Source of the DNA: an uncultured Clostridia bacterium
GTDB lineage: Bacteria; Bacillota; Clostridia; UBA1381
Direction: 5' to 3'
DNA length: 9,097 nucleotides
Assembly (NCBI GenBank): GCA_934501535.1
Contig: CAKSUM010000031.1
Coordinates: forward strand, 1 to 9,097
In this document: positions 1 to 7,560 of the stretch, piece after piece
Position numbering within the stretch: the first letter of the stretch is position 1
Layout of the letters: each line of letters opens with the position of its first letter
The notes under the pieces: model-generated
The model's input: the letters and a program-made list of their open reading frames with translations, nothing else
What the model was told of the DNA's origin: nothing
The model's database searches: none
Translations under genes and position numbers: made by a program

Positions 1-1
1 A

Positions 2-3000
2 ACTGTCCGCGTTTATAAGGGAATCTTGCCCGAGAGCGCTGTCACGGCTTTATATAATAAGGATAAAAGTAAATATAACACAAACAAAATTTATTGCGAG
101 GATTTCTCGGGAAGTGAGATTAATCCGAATATTTTCAGCATAAACACGGCAAAGGGCGGAAGTATGTCCGCAAACACGGCAAAGGACGGAGATGTGTCGG
201 CGCTCAAGGTGGTGTCGGTGCCGTCCAAGCAAACGGGGACGAACAGTTTGAAGGTGGTTTTCCCCGAAAGTTTTTCGACGGACGACGGCCCGGTGGAAAT
301 ATATGCAAGAGTAAAATTTACGGAATACCAAACTTGTTTTTTATGTAATATGTTCAATATTAACGGGTATGATTCCGCGGGAAATTCCGCAACGTTAGCG
401 GGGTTATACGGAAGTTTCGGTGATGAAAAACTGCTGCTGGGATATGATAAAGATGCGGTGAAATCGGCTGATTTATTCTGCGGCGATTATGTTGTTCTTA
501 AATATACTGTTGATAAAATCCGAAATATCTATTCCGTTGCAATAAGCCGTGACGGCGGGAATATTTTCAAGACGGCAACGGAAAAAGTGCCGTCGGTATT
601 CCCTAAAAAGGTGACGGGAATTACGATGGGAAATCTGTATAATTCCGATATAGGCGGCGACGGAAAAGCCAAATATTTAATTGACTATCTGCAAGCGGTC
701 CAGATAAAGTATCCGGCGGTTATCGCATGCAATATTAATGACGGCAGTAAAAATGTTTCGGAAAAACCGTATATTAAGGTTGATTTTAACTGCCGTATAA
801 ATACCCGCGCGGTTAATAAAAGCAATATAAAAATTATCGATGAAAATGACATACCCGTACCCGAAAGTAAATATGAATTAACTCAAATTTTCGGTAACGA
901 TACGGACAGCGTTGGAATAGCATTTGCGGAAAACCTTGAAAACGGAAAGCACTACACTTTGATAATTGAAGATGTGGAAAGCGACGCGTCGGACGGGCGA
1001 AAGATGCGGGAAAAAAGGGAAATCGGCTTTACGGTTGTTAAGTATTTTGACATTAAAAATGTGAATGTTGAAAGGGACGGAAATACAGTAAATGCAACAG
1101 TTGATTTTTCGGCGTATAATAAAGATAATGCGTCCAAACCGTATCTGCTCGCGGTAATGCTTACCGGAAATGAGGGCGGCACGGAAAGGTCATACGGCGT
1201 AAAATTAAAAAGCGGAGTTTTTCCGACGGGTGAAAGCAGCGATACCTTTACCGCAAAGTTTGAAAATCTGCCCGAGGAACTATCGGACGAGAATTATTCC
1301 GTAAAAGTAATGCTTTTAAATTCATCGGAACAACTAAAGCCGTACACCGAAAGCGTAACAAGGGACGGCAAAGCGGGCGAGACGGAAATTTTTGTTTCCG
1401 CAGACGGAGATGACGCATCGGCGGGGGATATTGAAAATCCGCTCGGAACCATTATAGGTGCGCGAAATCGTGTAAGAGAAATTTTAAAGAAAAAACCGAA
1501 CACCAAGATAACCGTTTATCTGAGGGAAGGCGAATATCGGTTAGACAAAACCGTCGGTTTCGACGAAAGGGACAGCGGCACGGAGCCTGTAATCTACAGT
1601 GCATACCAGAATGAGAATGTACGTATTCTGGGGTCGAAGGCGGCGGATATATCAGATTTTGAAACACCGGAAAAATCCGCAGCGTGGTGGAAAATACCCC
1701 AAGAGGTGCGGAATAATGTTAAAGCGCTGAAGTTAAATAACATCGGCATAAACAAGGTTGATAAATTTGCACCGGCGGCAGGATACGGCGATTCGGATGT
1801 GGAAAACGGAACGATGAGCATAGGATTGTATTGTGACGACACCGAGCAGACGCTTGCGAGATATCCGAACGGAGAGAGCAATTTCATAAAAATTATAAGC
1901 GACAGCGAGGGTGAAATTGCGTATGAAGGCACGCGTCCGAACAGGTGGAAAAATGCGGATAATGCGTATGTTGTGGGCGGTATTGGTTATAGCTGGTCGT
2001 ATGAACGCAGAAAGCTGCAATATATCGATGCGGAAAATAAAAAACTTGTGCTGGGACCGGGCAGCCATGCCGAACCGCTGGCGCAGTACGGTTCATACGC
2101 CGTTGAAAATCTTATAGAAGAACTTGACGCACCGGGCGAATTTTATGTTGATGAGGATAATGCGATTTTGTATTTTTATCCGCCGGAAGATGCGGGGGCT
2201 GTTGAGATTGCGGCGGATAATATCCGGCTTTTTGATCTTAACAATGCAAAAAATATAACATTTAAAGGAATTAAATTCGAAAACGTGCGCCGTTCGGCTG
2301 TGAAAATGACAGGCTGTGAAAACGTCATGTTTGAAAATTGCGGAGTTAAAAATACCCTGATGCACGGGATATATATGACGGATTGCAGAAATTGTACGGT
2401 TACAGGCTGCGATTTTAACCATATCGGTGCAACGGGTGTGATTTTGCACGGCGGCGACAGCGAAACTTTGGAACCGGGCAATAATATTGTGTATAACAGT
2501 TATTTTGACGATTTTGGATACAAGCAGAAAAGTTACAGTCCCGCCGTACACATTTTGGGCGTGGGCAATATTGTAAAAAACTGTGAAATGCATAATGCGC
2601 CGCATAACGCGATTTATTTTAAGGGCAATGACCACAAAATACTGTATAACGAAATATATGATGTCGTCAAAGACACAATTGATTCCGGCGCGATTTACAG
2701 TGTGCGGAGTTACCGTAATCAGGGGAATGAAATCGCGTTCAACTATATTCATGATATTGCCGGTAAAAATGAGGACACATATGTGCCGTCGGGCGTGTAT
2801 ATAGACGATAACAGCTCGGGCGCGAATATTCATCACAATGTTTTTGCAAATGTGGCAAACCCGATTTTGCTCGGCGGCGGCTCGTTTAACAGGGTTACCG
2901 ATAATATGGTGTTAAATTCCGCACAGAGCATAAGCGCCGATGCACGCGGTGCGGACTGGAATAAAAACGGTGCGCTTCATCAGATTTTGTACAGCGATAT

Positions 3001-3340
3001 TCCGCCGATAATGGAAAATACCGCATATGACAAATATGAGCATTTAAAGGAATTGCCGGAATTGGTAAAAAAATCGGGCGCCGCATACCCGTATTACTGC
3101 GTTATAGAAAATAATTTGTTTTACAATAATGAAACAAATCCTTCCGTAAGCAGATATTATGCCGAGGAGTATTTTTCAAGCAATAAAAATAATGTTATTA
3201 TAAATGATGTTCCCGATTCGCGCGTGATATTCAGCGATGCCGAAAACGGTGATTATACCTTAAAAAGCGAAAGCGCAATACTTGACGAATTACCGGGACT
3301 GGCAGAAATTGATTGCTTAAATATGGGAATGAAGGACTGA
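2..3340 (+). CDS. Large multidomain right-handed beta-helix protein, GH141-like, 5' end missing
   Basis: The frame is open from base 2, so the true start lies outside the window; the TTG at 26 is only the first possible start codon inside it. About 1112 codons are visible. Domains in order: the end of one jelly-roll-like module (VRVYKG, bases 5-22); a second LamG/concanavalin-like module (about 98-715, ending IDYLQAVQI); an SbsA-type Ig-like domain (about 716-1040); another Ig-like domain (about 1045-1375); then a parallel beta-helix from about 1384 to the stop. The helix opens with the usual IFVSADGDDASAG and ENPLGTI motifs and ends with the usual GDYTL segment. It contains DSGAIY (2681) and GVYIDD (2792); the Asp codons at 2681 and 2804 are 41 residues apart. 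From memory, the two Asp residues implicated in the GH141 alpha-L-fucosidase BT1002 have this same spacing. Inferred role: a pectin-directed glycoside hydrolase, probably extracellular given the accessory domains, but the signal peptide region is not visible. Another beta-helix hydrolase or lyase family remains possible. The stop is 12 bases before the next start codon. Confidence 0.85.
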   Translation, partial: TVRVYKGILPESAVTALYNKDKSKYNTNKIYCEDFSGSEINPNIFSINTAKGGSMSANTAKDGDVSALKVVSVPSKQTGTNSLKVVFPESFSTDDGPVEIYARVKFTEYQTCFLCNMFNINGYDSAGNSATLAGLYGSFGDEKLLLGYDKDAVKSADLFCGDYVVLKYTVDKIRNIYSVAISRDGGNIFKTATEKVPSVFPKKVTGITMGNLYNSDIGGDGKAKYLIDYLQAVQIKYPAVIACNINDGSKNVSEKPYIKVDFNCRINTRAVNKSNIKIIDENDIPVPESKYELTQIFGNDTDSVGIAFAENLENGKHYTLIIEDVESDASDGRKMREKREIGFTVVKYFDIKNVNVERDGNTVNATVDFSAYNKDNASKPYLLAVMLTGNEGGTERSYGVKLKSGVFPTGESSDTFTAKFENLPEELSDENYSVKVMLLNSSEQLKPYTESVTRDGKAGETEIFVSADGDDASAGDIENPLGTIIGARNRVREILKKKPNTKITVYLREGEYRLDKTVGFDERDSGTEPVIYSAYQNENVRILGSKAADISDFETPEKSAAWWKIPQEVRNNVKALKLNNIGINKVDKFAPAAGYGDSDVENGTMSIGLYCDDTEQTLARYPNGESNFIKIISDSEGEIAYEGTRPNRWKNADNAYVVGGIGYSWSYERRKLQYIDAENKKLVLGPGSHAEPLAQYGSYAVENLIEELDAPGEFYVDEDNAILYFYPPEDAGAVEIAADNIRLFDLNNAKNITFKGIKFENVRRSAVKMTGCENVMFENCGVKNTLMHGIYMTDCRNCTVTGCDFNHIGATGVILHGGDSETLEPGNNIVYNSYFDDFGYKQKSYSPAVHILGVGNIVKNCEMHNAPHNAIYFKGNDHKILYNEIYDVVKDTIDSGAIYSVRSYRNQGNEIAFNYIHDIAGKNEDTYVPSGVYIDDNSSGANIHHNVFANVANPILLGGGSFNRVTDNMVLNSAQSISADARGADWNKNGALHQILYSDIPPIMENTAYDKYEHLKELPELVKKSGAAYPYYCVIENNLFYNNETNPSVSRYYAEEYFSSNKNNVIINDVPDSRVIFSDAENGDYTLKSESAILDELPGLAEIDCLNMGMKD
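142..201 (+). repeat. Two-copy 30-bp imperfect tandem repeat in the coding sequence
   Basis: Bases 142-171 and 172-201 are two adjacent 30-base units that differ at 5 positions. In frame they encode NTAKGGSMSA followed by NTAKDGDVSA, just inside the second jelly-roll-like module of the large beta-helix protein. The unit length is a multiple of three, so the frame is kept. It looks like a local duplication in a surface loop. Confidence 0.85.
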
Positions 3341-3342
3341 TT

Positions 3343-3347
3343 AGAGG
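3343..3347 (+). promoter_or_regulatory. Ribosome binding site before the chimeric pseudogene
   Basis: AGAGG lies 5 bases before the ATG at 3353, in the 12-base gap after the upstream stop codon. It does not match the sequence upstream of the related start at 5469, so the two copies have unrelated leader sequences. Confidence 0.5.
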
Positions 3348-3350
3348 ATT

Positions 3351-3465
3351 TAATGAAAGTATATTTTAACGAACAGCCGTTTGAAATTTATGAAACGATA
3401 GTCTATCCCGCGCCGTATCTGCGGCACGAGGTGGGGAGGTTTGTAAATTTCAGGCTTTTGGAAAA
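3351..3465 (+). repeat. 115-bp direct repeat, copy 1 (start of a beta-helix gene)
   Basis: This block matches 5467-5581 in the same orientation, with 5 mismatches in 115 bases (at 3360, 3380, 3427, 3430 and 3436). Similarity begins at TAATGAAAG, essentially at the start codon, and is lost just after the AAAA run ending at 3465. Two of the five differences change the protein (V/A and F/L); three are silent. Confidence 0.95.
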
Positions 3466-4095
3466 GAGGAAAACGGATATTATGACACAAATACTCAATC
3501 GGCAAATACTCTTGCACTGTTTTTTGGTTTTTGCCGTGACAGGGAACGTGTTTTTAAGAGCCTGACCGACGATATAGAAAAAAGGAATATGCTGACGGTC
3601 GGCGTGTTTGCAAATGCGTGGCTTTACCGCGTTCTTGGCGAAAACGGCAGAAATGATTTGGCATATCGACTGCTGACCGATGAATCGGTAGAGGGATCAA
3701 GCATGCTGAGAATGGTGTATAGGCTTAAAAATGAAACATTGAATGAAAGTTTTACCCGCATACGTGATTCATTAAATCATATGTTTTTGGGCGGAGGTCC
3801 GCAAGCGTGGATTTACAGATGCTTAATGGGTATAAGTGCAGTTGAACCGGGATTTAAAAAATATCGGCTGCAACCGTATTTCCCGAATAAACTCGATAAC
3901 TTAGATGTCAGATTTAACTCTCCGAACGGAACAATCGGAATTTCGTGGCGGCAAAACGCTGACCAAATAGTGCTGAATGTAACAGCACCGTATAACTCTT
4001 TGGGTTGTATTGTTTTGGACGGAAAAGAAACCGCATTAAAACCCGGTATAAACAAATTTGTAAAAATAAACGGCAGTTGGAAAAGAGAGGAATAA
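3353..4095 (+). pseudogene. Chimeric remnant: beta-helix gene 5' end joined out of frame to a GH78 alpha-L-rhamnosidase 3' end
   Basis: The ATG at 3353 begins a reading frame whose first 37 residues match the start of the protein encoded at 5469 (MKVYFNEQPFEIYETIVYPA and onward). After about base 3466 that frame turns to nonsense and stops at 3563-3565. A different frame is coding from about 3469 to the stop at 4093-4095 (208 codons). It reads ENGYYDTNTQSANTLALFFG, then LTVGVFANAWLYRVLGENGR, NESF, RDSLNHMF, AWIYRCLMGI and a C-terminal beta-sandwich. This is the C-terminal part of the (alpha/alpha)6 barrel of GH78 alpha-L-rhamnosidases plus the usual tail domain. The Glu in NESF probably corresponds to a catalytic Glu of the family, but the N-terminal domains and most of the barrel are absent. 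An ATG at 3589 could begin the 3' part, but its AAAGGA is only about 2 bases away and the product would still be a fragment. The whole is best read as a dead gene. Intact, it would have released L-rhamnose from pectic oligosaccharides. Confidence 0.88.
4085..4090 (+). promoter_or_regulatory. Ribosome binding site for the GH28 gene
   Basis: GAGAGG ends 6 bases before the ATG at 4097 and lies inside the last codons of the rhamnosidase remnant. It supports this start. The one-base gap between stop and start suggests the two were once translationally coupled. Confidence 0.7.
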
Positions 4096-4096
4096 T

Positions 4097-5455
4097 ATGA
4101 GAGTAGACATAATAGATTTTGGTGCAAAATCAAGAACAGATGAATTACAGACGGAATACATACAGAAGGCAATAGATCACTGCTTTAAAAATGGCGGCGG
4201 TGAGGTTATAGTGCCGGCAGGAGAATACCTTGTCGGATGTATTCGCCTACGTAGCAATATTACGCTGCATCTTATGGAAAATGCAGTTTTAAAGGGCAGC
4301 AGAAATCCCGATATATACGCAAATTACCTAAATGACATATTAGAGCCTATACCGGAGGATGTAAAAACCGACAAGCTATGGTCGCAGAATGTTGTGGAAA
4401 AGACACCGGTACGCGATCACAGCTTTGCAAAATTTGCCGCAAGTCGCTGGCACAACAGTATTATTAAGGCACTGTATGCTGATAATATTGCAATAATCAG
4501 TGAAAAAGGCTCGGTAATTGATGGCTGTGATTGTTTTGATGAACTCGGTGAAGAAGGCTATCGCGGACCGCACGCAATAGATATGGACTATTGCACTAAT
4601 ATAAAGCTGCAAGGTTACACCGTGAAAAACAGTGCAAACTGGGCGCATTCAATATACTATTGCAAAAATATAACAGTTTCTGATGTAGAAGTACATGCCG
4701 GACATGACGGTGCGCACTTTCGAGGCTGTGATAATGTTACGGTCACAAACTGCCGTTTTTATTCGGGTGATGATTGTGTTGCCGGTTTTGATAATGTAAA
4801 TATGACGGTTACAGGCTGTGAGTGCAACACTGCGTGCAGTGCTTTCAGGCTTGGCGGAACAAATGTATTCATTACGAATTGCCGCATTTGGGGGCCGGCA
4901 AAATATACATTCCGCGGTGCATTAAGTGACGAGGAAAAACGCAGCGGGATAACAAATCCAAACAGCGGCGGTAAGAGATATAATATGCTCAGTGTCTTTA
5001 CATATATTGCATCGTTTGAACTTGATATACGATATCAGCCGGGAAATATTGTTATGTCAGATTGTACGGTTGAAAATTGCGACAAACTCTTGCACTACAA
5101 CTATTCCGGCAACGAAACTTGGCAGAATAACAGACCTCTTGCCAATATACGTATAGAAAACGTCAAGGCGTTGGGACTTGTTATGCCGTCGGTAATCTAC
5201 GGTGATGAAGATATTAAAGTCAGTGCAGAAATTGAAAACTGTGAACTGTCATATGAAAATGAATGTGACAGCTTTGTTTATGCCGCAAACTTTAAGGAAA
5301 TAAGCCTTAAAAATACAAAGATTAACGGAAAATGCACCGATGCGGTAATAAAGGTTTGGGGTGAAGTCGGAAAAATAGATGACAAAGGCTTAAAAACGGA
5401 CGCAAATTGTCTTGAAATAAAAGCAACGGACGAATTTACCTGCCGTCCGATATAA
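4097..5455 (+). CDS. GH28-type right-handed beta-helix glycoside hydrolase (pectin oligosaccharides)
   Basis: This 452-residue protein is of normal length for the polygalacturonase family GH28. It begins with the typical DFGA motif (residues 7-10) and GGGEVIVPAGEY (33-44), the pectate_lyase_3-type start of the fold. Beta-helix coils follow, with the pattern N-V/I-x-V/I-x-N/D-C. HDG (203-205) and SGDDC (223-227) place Asp204, Asp225 and Asp226 at the 21/22-residue spacing of the three catalytic Asp residues of GH28. The usual NTDG is HDGAHF here, and the usual HG after the DD pair is replaced by SAFRLGG (about 248-254), so the substrate subsite differs from a true polygalacturonase. There is no signal peptide, so it is probably cytoplasmic, hydrolysing galacturonosyl or related bonds in imported pectin fragments. 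The start is fixed by a good ribosome binding site and by DFGA near the N-terminus. The gene sits between a dead rhamnosidase gene and a second GH28-like gene. The exact substrate is not determinable. Confidence 0.85.
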   Translation: MRVDIIDFGAKSRTDELQTEYIQKAIDHCFKNGGGEVIVPAGEYLVGCIRLRSNITLHLMENAVLKGSRNPDIYANYLNDILEPIPEDVKTDKLWSQNVVEKTPVRDHSFAKFAASRWHNSIIKALYADNIAIISEKGSVIDGCDCFDELGEEGYRGPHAIDMDYCTNIKLQGYTVKNSANWAHSIYYCKNITVSDVEVHAGHDGAHFRGCDNVTVTNCRFYSGDDCVAGFDNVNMTVTGCECNTACSAFRLGGTNVFITNCRIWGPAKYTFRGALSDEEKRSGITNPNSGGKRYNMLSVFTYIASFELDIRYQPGNIVMSDCTVENCDKLLHYNYSGNETWQNNRPLANIRIENVKALGLVMPSVIYGDEDIKVSAEIENCELSYENECDSFVYAANFKEISLKNTKINGKCTDAVIKVWGEVGKIDDKGLKTDANCLEIKATDEFTCRPI

Positions 5456-5460
5456 GGTAG
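5454..5460 (+). promoter_or_regulatory. Weak ribosome binding site overlapping a stop codon
   Basis: AAGGTAG overlaps the TAA stop of the GH28 gene and ends 8 bases before the ATG at 5469. It is the only purine-rich stretch available. The overlap fits translation by ribosomes finishing the upstream gene. Confidence 0.45.
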
Positions 5461-5466
5461 AATGTA

Positions 5467-5581
5467 TAATGAAAGCATATTTTAACGAACAGCCGCTTGA
5501 AATTTATGAAACGATAGTCTATCCCGCGCCGTATCTGCGGCATGAAGTGGGTAGGTTTGTAAATTTCAGGCTTTTGGAAAA
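5467..5581 (+). repeat. 115-bp direct repeat, copy 2 (start of the intact beta-helix gene)
   Basis: This is the intact-context partner of 3351-3465. Here the coding frame continues past the repeat into GILKIVCDTSAKSVI, so this copy shows the original continuation, and the copy at 3351 is the one that was joined to foreign sequence. The two copies are 2116 bases apart and flank the rhamnosidase remnant and the GH28 gene. Confidence 0.95.
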
Positions 5582-7559
5582 AGGGATACTTAAAATTGTG
5601 TGCGACACTTCCGCTAAAAGCGTAATAATTTGCCCGAGAAGGCTTGGGCTTGATGCGAAAATCATCGGTAACACTATAGAAATTGCACTCGATAAGCCAT
5701 GCAATTTCTCGGTCGAGCCGAACGGCGATATTGTCGGCGGACTTATGGTATTTGCAAACGGTGAAAACGACATAAATGCGTCGGACTATGAAAATGTGAT
5801 TAAATTTGAATGTGGACGAAAGTTTGTCGACGTATTAAAAATTACAGAGGACAACACGCTTTTGTACCTTGATGACGGTGCGTATCTTGACGGCAAGGTT
5901 ATCATAGAAAATTGCAGTAACGTGGCTATCTGCGGCGGTATAATTTCTATGGAAAAATACTTCCGACGGTGCAATCGCAACAACTGCGTGCAGATAATAA
6001 ACTGCAAAAATGTAAAGATACGGGATTTAACCGTTCTTGACAGCTGCAACTGGAGTATGCAGCTTATGGGGTGCGATAATGTGTCGATAGACAACTGCCA
6101 CATAATCGGTCATAGGGGTAATTCCGACGGCTTGGACGTGTGCGGCTCACGCAATGTCCGCGTGACGAATTGTTTCACGCGTGTATGGGACGATTCACTT
6201 GTGGTAAAAGCGTTTGACACAGGGAACGTTGAAAATATCGTGTTTGAAAATTGCGTATTATGGAATGATTTTGCACGTCCGATTGAAGTGGGAGTGGAAC
6301 TACGCGCCGATAAGGTTCACGATGTGCATTTTAAGAATATTGATATTATCCATTCGCCGACAGGTTACCCGGTTTTGGGTATTCACCACGGCGACAGGGC
6401 GGAGGTGTATGACATTTCATTTGAGGACATCAACATCGAGGACGCGCCCGGTGCACAGATTTTTGATATTCGCATAACCGATTCGGTGTGGAACAAGGAC
6501 AGCACAAAGGGCGATATTCACGATGTTCGGTTCAAAAATATCAATGTCGACAAAAATGATATATCCCTTTCGCCGCCGCGTATTCACGGTTTTGATGAAA
6601 AATCTTCGGTTAAAAATGTCATAATCGATAATGTCCGCGTGGACAAAATGGCGGTCAGAAACAGCGATGAACTAAAACTTATCACAAATGAATTTGTCGA
6701 AAATGTCAAATACATAGCCGAAAATCCGCCGTATATGAACACGGTGAAAACCGATATTCAAATTGGTGAGTATATGTTTAAAGACGGATATTATCATACA
6801 AAAGTGACACTGACTGCAAAAAATATCTCAGCTGAACAACTAAGAGGCAGTGCAATATTGCAGATTTTGCCGTCACACAGAGCAAAAATAAGCGGTGAAA
6901 GGCTTGAATTTGACTTAAATCCGCAAGAGGAAAAAAATGCGGAATATGATGTAATTCTGCCGCCCGGGAAATTCATCTTTGCGGCACAGTCGGCGGACAC
7001 ATTTGTGGATTGTGCGTGGGAATTTGTGAGCCTTGATATGGTTTTGGGCGAGGATATAGAAAATGCGGCGGAGTATGAATTTATCAACTGCCGCGGTGAA
7101 TCGTCGGGAAAAATTGCATTTTCGCTTAGGGGTGATTTGCTGACGGTAAAATCCGAGCTTTTGAAAACGAAGAAAATAACGCTCTATGCAGCGAATCCGA
7201 TTGAAACAGCACCGGGACAGGTGATGTTCTCATGCGAGGAAACGGATTTTGCAAAAGCCCCGGCGGTGATAAACGGTGCACACGGCTTGGAGCTTGCGCC
7301 GCAGCTGCGCTGCCCGGCGGAGATAACGTATGTGTTTGAAAACGAGCCGAAAACAAAGGTAACAAAACTTGAACTTACGCCGTCATTAAGCGGCGAGATG
7401 ATGGTGAGCCTTGACACTCTCGGAATAGAGAATAACAAGATATTCTGGCTTGATGCAGAAATAGAAACGGATATAGAAAAACGCTATCCGCTGTGCCTGT
7501 TTGCATCGCAGGTACCGGAGGAAATTTGTCATATGTTTGTGAATGTGAGGAGAGATTAA
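5469..7559 (+). CDS. Divergent GH28-like beta-helix enzyme with N- and C-terminal beta domains
   Basis: This 696-residue protein has three parts: an N-terminal beta-rich domain (about 1-130); a parallel beta-helix (about 135-420) with many N-V-x-I-x-N-C and D-I-x-F-x-N/D-I coils; and a C-terminal Ig-like region (about 430-696). NSDGLD (218-223) and WDD (240-242) put Asp220, Asp241 and Asp242 at the spacing of the GH28 catalytic triad. The HG and R-x-K substrate-binding motifs of polygalacturonases are not found; the equivalent stretch reads WNDFARPIEVG (265-275). An N-terminal beta domain before a beta-helix also recalls dextranase/isopullulanase families (GH49), so assignment to GH28 proper is uncertain. 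There is no signal peptide, so cytoplasmic action is likely. The first 37 residues are nearly duplicated in the pseudogene at 3353, which helps confirm this start. The stop is one base before the next gene, so the two are probably translationally coupled. Inferred role: hydrolysis of a pectin-derived oligosaccharide. Confidence 0.8.
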   Translation: MKAYFNEQPLEIYETIVYPAPYLRHEVGRFVNFRLLEKGILKIVCDTSAKSVIICPRRLGLDAKIIGNTIEIALDKPCNFSVEPNGDIVGGLMVFANGENDINASDYENVIKFECGRKFVDVLKITEDNTLLYLDDGAYLDGKVIIENCSNVAICGGIISMEKYFRRCNRNNCVQIINCKNVKIRDLTVLDSCNWSMQLMGCDNVSIDNCHIIGHRGNSDGLDVCGSRNVRVTNCFTRVWDDSLVVKAFDTGNVENIVFENCVLWNDFARPIEVGVELRADKVHDVHFKNIDIIHSPTGYPVLGIHHGDRAEVYDISFEDINIEDAPGAQIFDIRITDSVWNKDSTKGDIHDVRFKNINVDKNDISLSPPRIHGFDEKSSVKNVIIDNVRVDKMAVRNSDELKLITNEFVENVKYIAENPPYMNTVKTDIQIGEYMFKDGYYHTKVTLTAKNISAEQLRGSAILQILPSHRAKISGERLEFDLNPQEEKNAEYDVILPPGKFIFAAQSADTFVDCAWEFVSLDMVLGEDIENAAEYEFINCRGESSGKIAFSLRGDLLTVKSELLKTKKITLYAANPIETAPGQVMFSCEETDFAKAPAVINGAHGLELAPQLRCPAEITYVFENEPKTKVTKLELTPSLSGEMMVSLDTLGIENNKIFWLDAEIETDIEKRYPLCLFASQVPEEICHMFVNVRRD
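7547..7554 (+). promoter_or_regulatory. Ribosome binding site for the GH39-like gene
   Basis: GAGGAGAG ends 6 bases before the ATG at 7561 and lies within the last codons of the preceding gene. It is a strong match to the anti-Shine-Dalgarno sequence and supports this start. Confidence 0.75.
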
Positions 7560-7560
7560 A

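Noticed and set aside
26..28. TTG at 26 as the true start of the first gene
   Set aside because: The frame is open to the window edge and upstream codons read VRVYKG, a typical end of a jelly-roll module, so the gene begins outside the window. There is no ribosome binding site before the TTG.
2093..2836. Long open frame of 247 codons on the - strand
   Set aside because: It lies wholly inside the beta-helix coding region, shows no recognisable motifs or ribosome binding site, and its composition is that expected from the complement of the repetitive helix coils.
3461..3475. Possible programmed -1 frameshift joining the two halves of the chimeric gene at the A-rich run
   Set aside because: The sequence does not fit a standard X-XXY-YYZ slippery heptamer in frame, no pseudoknot was apparent, and the two halves come from different gene families with the GH78 part lacking most of its catalytic domain.
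3589..4095. Separate intact small gene starting at the ATG at 3589
   Set aside because: Clear GH78 homology extends 40 codons upstream of this ATG in the same frame, and the ribosome binding site is too close. It is an internal Met of a truncated gene.
3813..4172. Open frame on the - strand across the end of the rhamnosidase remnant and the start of the GH28 gene
   Set aside because: It is antisense to two regions with clear homology on the + strand and has no motifs of its own.
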